DNA of 12,533 bases from Thiobacillus sp. (GTDB lineage Bacteria; Pseudomonadota; Gammaproteobacteria; Burkholderiales; Thiobacillaceae). The notes under the pieces are model-generated. The model had not been told where the DNA came from, searched no databases, and saw only the letters and a list, made by a program, of their open reading frames with translations. Shown piece after piece: positions 8,756 through 12,533 of the stretch (position 1 is its first letter; every line of letters starts with the position of its first letter). The stretch lies in assembly GCF_024708915.1 (NCBI RefSeq), contig NZ_JANJXQ010000047.1:1-12533 (forward strand), given 5' to 3'. Position numbers and translations under genes: made by a program.

Positions 8756-8801
8756 AGCATGGCATGAGCGCACGATTGCGCGTCCATGCCGGGGTGATGC
8801 T
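8756..8801. repeat. Nested imperfect hairpin at the 3' end of the 57-aa gene
   Basis: Three nested complementary pairs are visible: AGCAT (8756-8760) with ATGCT (8797-8801), GGCATG (8761-8766) with CATGCC (8785-8790), and GCGCA (8768-8772) with TGCGC (8777-8781), around a CGAT loop. It lies immediately beyond, and touches, the stop codon of the minus-strand 57-codon gene. No T-run follows on either strand, so a classical intrinsic terminator is not supported; a transcript 3'-end stabiliser is possible. Confidence 0.5.
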
Positions 8802-8974
8802 TAAACGGCTTTCAGGGGCGCGAATTTTCGGTCTTCGGTGCGCCGGCTGGCTACCTTGCGGCGATCTGCCGTAATGCCGGATGGCAGTGCGGTATCGCGC
8901 GGCGCGACGCGACGATCGCCCAAACGGCGTTCCAGCGGAATGAATTCAACGTGATAAACGGGAAGGGCCGACAT
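8801..8974 (-). CDS. Small basic protein of unknown function (57 aa)
   Basis: I do not recognise this 57-aa product. It starts MSALPVYHVEFIPLERRLGD and is rich in Arg and Asp, with repeated Arg-Arg/Asp-Arg clusters: ERRLGDRR (about 15-22), DRRKVASRR (about 38-46) and EDRK. There is no signal peptide or membrane segment. I chose ATG 8974, not the longer start at 9007, because an AAGGA ribosome binding site sits about nine bases upstream of it on the minus strand, and because the longer start would fall inside the palindrome at 8992-9026. A possible promoter (TTGCGG, 18 bp, TACAAT on the minus strand) overlaps that palindrome. The gene is on the same strand as smpB upstream and mnmH downstream. 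It could be a nucleic-acid-binding or regulatory peptide, but that is only a guess from composition. Confidence 0.6.
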   Translation of the reverse strand: MSALPVYHVEFIPLERRLGDRRVAPRDTALPSGITADRRKVASRRTEDRKFAPLKAV

Positions 8975-8991
8975 CGATCTTGTCCTTGTCT

Positions 8992-9026
8992 GTCGAGATA
9001 TTGACAATTGTAGTCAATATCTCGAC
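8992..9026. promoter_or_regulatory. Perfect 14+14 bp inverted repeat, likely operator of the 57-aa gene
   Basis: The left arm GTCGAGATATTGAC (8992-9005) and right arm GTCAATATCTCGAC (9013-9026) are perfect reverse complements around a 7-bp spacer, AATTGTA. The site is AT-rich in a GC-rich region and lies 18-52 bp upstream of the 57-aa start. On the minus strand the spacer contributes to a TACAAT -10-like hexamer, with TTGCGG 18 bp further upstream, so a dimeric protein bound here would cover the promoter. No T-run follows either arm, which argues against a terminator. Which regulator binds is unknown; the 5-7-5 spacing of the TTGAC/GTCAA cores does not fit an FNR box (TTGAT-N4-ATCAA). Confidence 0.65.
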
Positions 9027-9055
9027 GACTCCGCAAGGAAAAGCATGGCCGATAA

Positions 9056-9081
9056 GCCGACTATTTCATCCGTTAGTCGGC
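9056..9081 (-). terminator. Stem-loop downstream of smpB
   Basis: A perfect 8-bp stem, GCCGACTA (9056-9063) and TAGTCGGC (9074-9081), encloses a 10-base loop. It starts about 20 bp after the smpB stop on the minus strand. Only a poor T-rich tract follows, so it may be a weak terminator or a 3'-end stabilising hairpin that separates smpB from the 57-aa gene. Confidence 0.35.
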
Positions 9082-9100
9082 GCTTGGGTACAAGTCCGGA

Positions 9101-9544
9101 TCAGGTCGTCCGGATCAGGCGCTGCTTTTCGCGCTGCCATTCGCGCTCTTTTTCCGCCGCGCGCTTGTCATGCTGTTTCTTGCCTTTTGCCAGACCGATT
9201 TCCAGCTTGATGCGGCCTTTTGAATAGTGCATGTCGAGCGGCACCAGAGTGAAGCCGGCCCGCTCGGTCTTGCCGATCAGTTTGTTGATTTCCGCTGCGT
9301 GCAACAGCAATTTGCGTGAGCGCGTGGGGTCGGGATGGATGTGGGTGGAGGCGGTAGGCAGTGGGCTGATGTGACAGCCGATCAGATACACGGCTCCGTT
9401 CTTGACGACGACGTAGGCTTCTTTCAATTGCACGCGGCCGGCGCGTATGGCTTTGACTTCCCAGCCCTCAAGCACCAGGCCGGCCTCGAATTTTTCCTCG
9501 ATGAAATAATCGTGAAAGGCTTTTTTGTTGTCGGCGATGCTCAT
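9101..9544 (-). CDS. smpB: SsrA-binding protein SmpB
   Basis: This 147-aa protein binds tmRNA and delivers it to stalled ribosomes for trans-translation. Recognisable family blocks run through it: [17 protein letters not shown] (6-22), [20 protein letters not shown] (about 25-44), the HISPL and SRKLLLH segments, and the basic tail beginning KGKKQHDKR, which enters the mRNA channel. The length is normal for the family (about 145-160 aa). I chose ATG 9544, which yields [10 protein letters not shown]; seven additional codons up to 9565 are possible but atypical. It diverges from ratA across about 50 bp. An 11-bp direct repeat overlaps the stop codon and forms the C-terminal RLIRTT. The ssrA gene itself is not in the window. 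Confidence 0.97.
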   Translation of the reverse strand: MSIADNKKAFHDYFIEEKFEAGLVLEGWEVKAIRAGRVQLKEAYVVVKNGAVYLIGCHISPLPTASTHIHPDPTRSRKLLLHAAEINKLIGKTERAGFTLVPLDMHYSKGRIKLEIGLAKGKKQHDKRAAEKEREWQREKQRLIRTT

Positions 9545-9594
9545 GGCGGACTGGCTTGCGTACAATTCTCGATTTTACAAGGCTTTAGGTACCC

Positions 9595-10026
9595 ATGGCA
9601 CGTGTGGAAAAAAGTGTGCTGGTGGCGCATTCCCCCGAACGCATGTTTGAACTGGTGGATCGGGTCGAGGATTATCCCGCTTTTCTGCCCTGGTGCGGCG
9701 GCACCGAATTGAAGTTCCGCGATGAACACAGCACGGTGGCGACGATTCACATCGCCTATATGGGCATTCGGCAAAGTTTCACCACTGAAAATGCCAAAAG
9801 CCATCCGCGCGAAATGCGCATCAGGTTGCAGCACGGCCCGTTTGCTGAACTCGAAGGCGACTGGTCGTTCCTGCCGTTGGGGGATGATGCCTGCAAGGTC
9901 GAATTCCGCCTGCAGTACGTGTTTTCCAGCCGGGTGCTGGAAACCATCCTGGCGCCGGTATTCAGCCACATCACCAATACGTTTGTCGACGCCTTCGTGC
10001 GCCGCGCCGACGAGGTCTATGCATGA
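9595..10026 (+). CDS. ratA: RatA-like protein (START/COQ10 family; ribosome association toxin homologue)
   Basis: This 143-aa START-domain (COQ10/polyketide-cyclase-like) protein is homologous to E. coli RatA, reported to bind 50S subunits and block subunit joining, and to the COQ10 ubiquinone-binding proteins. It begins [20 protein letters not shown] and has the conserved DYPAFLPWC (about 26-34), then [10 protein letters not shown] and the C-terminal amphipathic helix [21 protein letters not shown]. Length is typical (about 145 aa). An AGG about five bases before ATG 9595 could be the ribosome binding site, and TACAAT at 9561-9566 could be a -10 element, although no good -35 is seen. It diverges from smpB and overlaps rnfH by ATGA. 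Whether it acts as a toxin or in quinone function cannot be told from sequence. Confidence 0.92.
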   Translation: MARVEKSVLVAHSPERMFELVDRVEDYPAFLPWCGGTELKFRDEHSTVATIHIAYMGIRQSFTTENAKSHPREMRIRLQHGPFAELEGDWSFLPLGDDACKVEFRLQYVFSSRVLETILAPVFSHITNTFVDAFVRRADEVYA

Positions 10027-10346
10027 GTGCAGCCAATATCAGTGTTGAAGTGATCTACGCGCTGCCGCAACAGCAGCCGCTGTTGCGGGTGAGTCTGGCC
10101 GAAGGCGCGACAGTGGAAGACGCCATCCGCCTGTCCGGCGTGCTGGAGGCATTTCCCGAAATCGATCTGGGCAAGAACAAGCTCGGGATTTTCAGCAAGC
10201 TGGTCAAACTGGACGAAGCGTTGCGCGACAAGGACCGGGTGGAAATCTACCGTCCGTTGATCGCCGACCCCAAGGAAGTCCGCCGCAAGCGGGCGGAAGA
10301 AGGCAAGGTCACCCGCAAAGGCGGCGGCGATGCTGTAGCGGAATAA
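10023..10346 (+). CDS. rnfH: RnfH family ubiquitin-like protein (UPF0125)
   Basis: This 107-aa member of the RnfH/UPF0125 family has a beta-grasp (ubiquitin-like) fold. It carries the family pattern [18 protein letters not shown] near the start, then [20 protein letters not shown], the block [20 protein letters not shown] (about 57-76), and the signature [20 protein letters not shown] (about 77-96). A short basic tail ends the protein. The start ATG overlaps the ratA stop (ATGA), so the two are almost certainly co-translated, matching the common proteobacterial ratA-rnfH pair. E. coli RnfH has been proposed as the antitoxin partner of RatA by context, but the biochemical role is unsettled. 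No rnf genes are present here. Confidence 0.94.
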   Translation: MSAANISVEVIYALPQQQPLLRVSLAEGATVEDAIRLSGVLEAFPEIDLGKNKLGIFSKLVKLDEALRDKDRVEIYRPLIADPKEVRRKRAEEGKVTRKGGGDAVAE

Positions 10347-10389
10347 AGCATTGGGGTATGGACGCGCCCGCACGGTCCGGGGCGCACAA

Positions 10390-10424
10390 AAAAGGCCTTC
10401 CGGCGCGAAACCGGAAGGCCTTTT
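10390..10424. terminator. Strong bidirectional intrinsic terminator
   Basis: A perfect 14-bp stem, AAAAGGCCTTCCGG (10390-10403) and CCGGAAGGCCTTTT (10411-10424), encloses a 7-base loop. An A-run precedes it (10388-10393) and a T-run ends it (10421-10424), so it can work in both directions. It lies 43 bp after the rnfH stop (+) and 18 bp after the lipoprotein stop (-), serving both convergent units. Confidence 0.9.
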
Positions 10425-10442
10425 GAGCGGAGGCGGGCTTGT

Positions 10443-10796
10443 TCAGTCGCCGATTTTGAGCACCGGGTAGTCGAGCTGGGCCAGACCTTTTTTGGCCTGG
10501 TCGCTGGCCACCTTGGCCTGCTTCAGCACCGTGGCGCTGTCGCCTTTTTCAGCGGCTGTTTCGGCCGCCTTGAGCGCGCTTTCTGCGGTGGTCCACAGGG
10601 CGTTCTTGGCTTTGGCTGTCTTGACGTCGGCCTGGGCCGCGGTGAGCGCGGCCTGCGCTTCGGCGCTGATGGCGGCTTTGCCCGGTTCGGCAGCCTTGGC
10701 GGCGGGCTGGCCGCCCGGCTGGTTGACGTAAAGGCCGCTGCAGCCAGCCAGACCCAGCAGGGCAACGGAAGTCAGTGCAAGCAAAACTTTCGACAT
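10443..10796 (-). CDS. Small Ala-rich lipoprotein, function unknown
   Basis: This 117-aa protein has an N-terminal lipoprotein signal: MSK, a hydrophobic stretch (4-15) and the lipobox LAGC with lipidated C19. The mature part is about 99 residues, begins SGLYVNQPGG, then is dominated by Ala, Lys, Glu and Gln with heptad-like spacing (about 42-107), suggesting one or two long helices or a coiled coil. It ends DYPVLKIGD. The composition resembles DUF4398-type small envelope lipoproteins, but that assignment is tentative. Residue +2 of the mature protein is Ser, so outer-membrane sorting by Lol is expected. A good GGAG ribosome binding site lies about ten bases before the ATG. It converges on rnfH and shares the terminator at 10390-10424. 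Confidence 0.87.
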   Translation of the reverse strand: MSKVLLALTSVALLGLAGCSGLYVNQPGGQPAAKAAEPGKAAISAEAQAALTAAQADVKTAKAKNALWTTAESALKAAETAAEKGDSATVLKQAKVASDQAKKGLAQLDYPVLKIGD

Positions 10797-10873
10797 TATT
10801 TTATCTCCTCGAGTTGTATGGCGTTCAGGGTGGGCTCGGAACCACGCGCCCTAGCAGGTTGAATGCTGACGCA

Positions 10874-10902
10874 AAGTTAGCCGCATCGCGTCCGGGAGTC
10901 AA
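10874..10902 (-). promoter_or_regulatory. Possible promoter of the lipoprotein gene
   Basis: On the minus strand, TTGACT (10897-10902, 5/6 match to the -35 consensus) is followed 17 bp later by TAACTT (10874-10879, a weak -10). This would give a leader of about 70 bases before the lipoprotein start at 10796. The -35 and the spacing are good, the -10 is not, so the call is tentative. Confidence 0.4.
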
Positions 10903-10986
10903 CCGCCCGCCATGGGTATCGGATTGGTAGATTACGACCAAGCGTCGGCGCGCGATGGCTTGCGGTAGTATTTTCCAATCCAGACA

Positions 10987-11003
10987 TGAGCCTGAGCGAG
11001 CGG
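10987..11003 (+). repeat. Left terminal inverted repeat of the insertion sequence
   Basis: TGAGCCTGAGCGAGCGG matches the reverse complement of 12332-12348 at 16 of 17 positions. It lies 17 bp beyond the transposase stop codon. Confidence 0.8.
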
Positions 11004-11019
11004 AGTAAACGGGGCGAGT

Positions 11020-12276
11020 TCAGGCGGCGCGTTTCTGGGATTTATTGATGAGTTGGAAGAGTTTTGCCCTGGCCTCGTTGAGCTGCCGGGCGGCCTCATT
11101 ATCGCTGCACGCACTGGCAATTGCATCCAGCTTTTCGAAAGTGATTCCCGGCTTGAGATAGCGTTCTGCATCCGGCAACGATTTCAGCTTCTCATACGGC
11201 GTCGTCATGTCCTCGTAACGGTAATGCTTGCGGATACGCCCCTTCTGATCGACATATTCCGTCGGGAAATGACAGGGTCGGTGGAAATTGAGATACGGCG
11301 ACAGCACCCCTGCCGTGAACGCATTCACCGCACCTGCCAGGTACTGCGGGATATGGCTGTAACCCAGATGCTTCCTCACCGTTGACGCGTTCTTGCTCTC
11401 CGCCAGCGCATTGTCGTTGCTCTGCCGGGAACGCGACTTGGTCTGCTCGATCCTGAGCTTCTCCAGCAGTTGAGCCACCCGCCGGTTGATGTACTCCGAC
11501 CCGTTGTCGCTGTGGAAGCCCCGGATGACGAACGGGAACGCGGTCACCATCGCCTCCAGCACCGGCAGCAGGAATGCCTCGCTGATCCGCTCCACCGCGC
11601 AGACACACTGGCTTTGCGTCACCTCGTCCACCGCATTGACGAGATAGACCCCCTTCATTCCATCGAGATCGCCCTGGTGCACGCTATCTACGCGCAGGAA
11701 GCCCGGGCGACTGTCGGGAACAGGTTTCCTGCGTTCACCGATGGCATGGGCGACCGGACGGGTCTTGTCGAACGTGCCGCGTATGGCCTGGTAATGCTTG
11801 TGGGTGCGCAGGTTATACAGATGGCCGTTGGAAATCATCGCCAACCGCTCGAAGCGGGCATCGCCATGCACTCTGAACGCCCGCTCGCACAGCTTGCGCG
11901 TGGTGGTGCCGGACAGCGTGCCGTGCAGCGCATCCACCTCGGCCAGCAGGCGGATGTCGGCCTCGGTATAGCGCCGGGCAAATGGCGCGGCGGGGGTTCG
12001 CCGTCGGTCTTGGGTGTGCCCCTGCGCCATGAACTGGGCGATACGGCGCGTCACCTGGGCGCGCGACAGGCCGGTGACGCGCGCCAGATACCGGCGCAGC
12101 AGCCCACGATCGGCACGCCCGGCCTGCGGGTAGGCAAACTGCCTGAGTGTGGCGGTCATCCAGGCGTGGGCGGCTTCGCGGTTGGCAGAGATGAAACCGG
12201 TTTCGCCGGTGCCCGCCACAAAGGCGCGCACTTGCTCGATGGTTTGAATGGATTGGGTTCGAAGGGTCACGATCAT
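11020..12276 (-). CDS. IS transposase, DDE integrase-core (rve) type
   Basis: This 418-aa protein catalyses movement of its own element. The N-terminal region (about 55-90) looks like a helix-turn-helix (LARVTGLSRAQVTRRIAQF). The RNase H-like catalytic core carries D197 in FLRVDSVH, D257 in FHSDNGSEY and E293 in NDNALAESKN, with 35 residues between the last two, a complete DD35E triad. A basic C-terminal region follows. The frame is open throughout with no stop or frameshift, so the transposase is probably functional. I chose ATG 12276; a GGAG lies very close upstream. It is encoded by one frame and so differs from IS3-type elements, which use two overlapping frames. Exact family assignment needs a database comparison. 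Confidence 0.9.
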   Translation of the reverse strand: MIVTLRTQSIQTIEQVRAFVAGTGETGFISANREAAHAWMTATLRQFAYPQAGRADRGLLRRYLARVTGLSRAQVTRRIAQFMAQGHTQDRRRTPAAPFARRYTEADIRLLAEVDALHGTLSGTTTRKLCERAFRVHGDARFERLAMISNGHLYNLRTHKHYQAIRGTFDKTRPVAHAIGERRKPVPDSRPGFLRVDSVHQGDLDGMKGVYLVNAVDEVTQSQCVCAVERISEAFLLPVLEAMVTAFPFVIRGFHSDNGSEYINRRVAQLLEKLRIEQTKSRSRQSNDNALAESKNASTVRKHLGYSHIPQYLAGAVNAFTAGVLSPYLNFHRPCHFPTEYVDQKGRIRKHYRYEDMTTPYEKLKSLPDAERYLKPGITFEKLDAIASACSDNEAARQLNEARAKLFQLINKSQKRAA

Positions 12277-12331
12277 GGCTCCATGATCCCGATTCGACCG
12301 CCTTCAGGCTCAACTCACGCTGGATTCACTA

Positions 12332-12348
12332 CCACTCGCTCAGGCTCA
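12332..12348 (-). repeat. Right terminal inverted repeat of the insertion sequence
   Basis: Its reverse complement reads TGAGCCTGAGCGAGTGG, one mismatch from the left copy. A second TCAGGCTCA at 12304-12312 repeats the motif 36 bp inward, possibly an additional transposase-binding site. Confidence 0.8.
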
Positions 12349-12372
12349 GGTGTCATTGGACAAGGCTGCGGT

Positions 12373-12402
12373 TTGTGCAGGGCGGGGGCGGGCGCGTATA
12401 AT
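12373..12402 (+). promoter_or_regulatory. Probable guaB promoter
   Basis: A perfect -10 hexamer TATAAT (12397-12402) has a weak -35 TTGTGC (12373-12378) 18 bp upstream. Transcription would start near 12409, giving a leader of about 18 bases with an AAGGA ribosome binding site at 12417-12421. The outer end of the insertion sequence lies only about 12 bp upstream of the -35. Confidence 0.7.
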
Positions 12403-12426
12403 TCCGCTTTGCGTTAAGGAAAGCCC

Positions 12427-12533
12427 ATGCGTGTTCTGCAAAAAGCGCTGACGTTCGACGACGTTCTGCTCGTTCCCGCCCATTCCGCCATCCTTCCCCG
12501 CGAAGTCAGTCTGTCCACGCAGTTGACCCGCAC
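12427..12533 (+). CDS. guaB: IMP dehydrogenase GuaB, N-terminal fragment (runs off the window)
   Basis: Only the first 35 codons are visible: [20 protein letters not shown], then [15 protein letters not shown]. The block [14 protein letters not shown] is the conserved N terminus of bacterial IMP dehydrogenase, which oxidises IMP to XMP, the first committed step of GTP synthesis. The full protein is about 485-490 aa, so over 90 percent lies beyond the window. The start is supported by an AAGGA ribosome binding site and a TATAAT -10 element 24 bp upstream. Location next to smpB/ratA/rnfH is common in betaproteobacteria. Its product feeds the GTP pool used by RelA, though the two genes are in separate units. 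Confidence 0.96.
   Translation, partial: MRVLQKALTFDDVLLVPAHSAILPREVSLSTQLTR

Larger units (their letters stand above)
10974..12360 (-). mobile_element. Insertion sequence with one DD35E transposase gene (rve superfamily)
   Basis: An element of about 1.39 kb holds a single minus-strand transposase gene bounded by inverted ends. The core inverted repeat is 16/17 identical: TGAGCCTGAGCGAGCGG at 10987-11003, and the reverse complement of 12332-12348 at the other side. Outside it, TCCAAT (10974-10979) and ATTGGA (12355-12360) also mirror each other, separated from the core by 7 and 6 bases, so the true tips may lie there. I could not find a clean target-site duplication, so the exact ends and any decay are uncertain. 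It sits between the lipoprotein gene and guaB, a place not normally occupied by mobile DNA. The IS family is undetermined; IS481-like or an unclassified rve-type group are the options. Confidence 0.8.

Noticed and set aside
7667..8767. Plus-strand open frame (366 codons) opposite mnmH
   Set aside because: The minus-strand frame carries the rhodanese Cys motif and P-loop of SelU; the plus frame has none and is a GC-driven shadow.
8627..8773. N-terminal 49-codon extension of MnmH to 8773
   Set aside because: The extension is Arg-rich, lies before the region homologous to YbbB, and would overlap other hairpin structures; ATG 8626 gives the normal family length.
8992..9026. The palindrome as an FNR box or an intrinsic terminator
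   Set aside because: The FNR core is TTGAT-N4-ATCAA, while here the TTGAC/GTCAA cores are 7 bp apart; no T-run follows on either strand.
10957..12373. GGCTTGCGGT (10957-10966) and GGCTGCGGT (12364-12372) as a target-site duplication of the IS
   Set aside because: They are imperfect and sit at different distances from the two ends, so chance similarity is as likely.
11470..12417. Plus-strand open frame (315 codons) opposite the transposase
   Set aside because: It is antisense to the complete DD35E transposase and extends through the IS end and the guaB promoter.

Overview
The window is a GC-rich stretch of what looks like a betaproteobacterial chromosome. The evidence is gene order: lolC-lolD-comEC-relA on one side, and the smpB / ratA-rnfH / guaB neighbourhood on the other. 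A Thiobacillus-like or Nitrosomonadales-like host is an inference from protein flavour only. Nearly all of it is compact core-genome sequence; the only clear mobile DNA is one insertion sequence next to guaB.

Layout. Positions 1-6144 (+) hold a tight run: the end of a Lol lipoprotein-releasing permease, lolD, comEC and a RelA-type (p)ppGpp synthetase. Junctions are overlapping or nearly so (8 bp, 12 bp gap, 8 bp). After about 60 bp with a weak terminator-like hairpin come a class B (YfeX-like) dye-decolorizing peroxidase and a small four-helix membrane protein joined by an ATGA overlap (6204-7513, +). Convergent to these, with only 6 bp between stop codons, is mnmH/selU (tRNA 2-selenouridine synthase, 7520-8626, -).

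Positions 8627-9100 contain a 57-codon minus-strand gene of unknown function (8801-8974). Just upstream of it is a perfect 14+14 bp inverted repeat (8992-9026) that looks like an operator. Several other hairpins lie nearby. smpB (-) and ratA-rnfH (+) then diverge. A strong bidirectional terminator (10390-10424) separates rnfH from a convergent Ala-rich lipoprotein gene (10443-10796, -).

From about 10974 to 12360 lies a one-gene insertion sequence with a DD35E transposase and 16/17-matching inverted ends. Its right end stops about 12 bp before the putative -35 of guaB. guaB (IMP dehydrogenase) begins at 12427 and runs off the window.

Functionally these are envelope biogenesis (Lol), DNA uptake (ComEC), stringent response (RelA), heme peroxidase activity, tRNA wobble modification, ribosome rescue (SmpB), the RatA/RnfH pair and GTP synthesis (GuaB). 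I see no CRISPR, tRNA, rRNA, phage or defence system. The best candidates for something undescribed are the 57-aa gene with its palindromic control region and the peroxidase/membrane-protein pair; neither amounts to a demonstrated new system.
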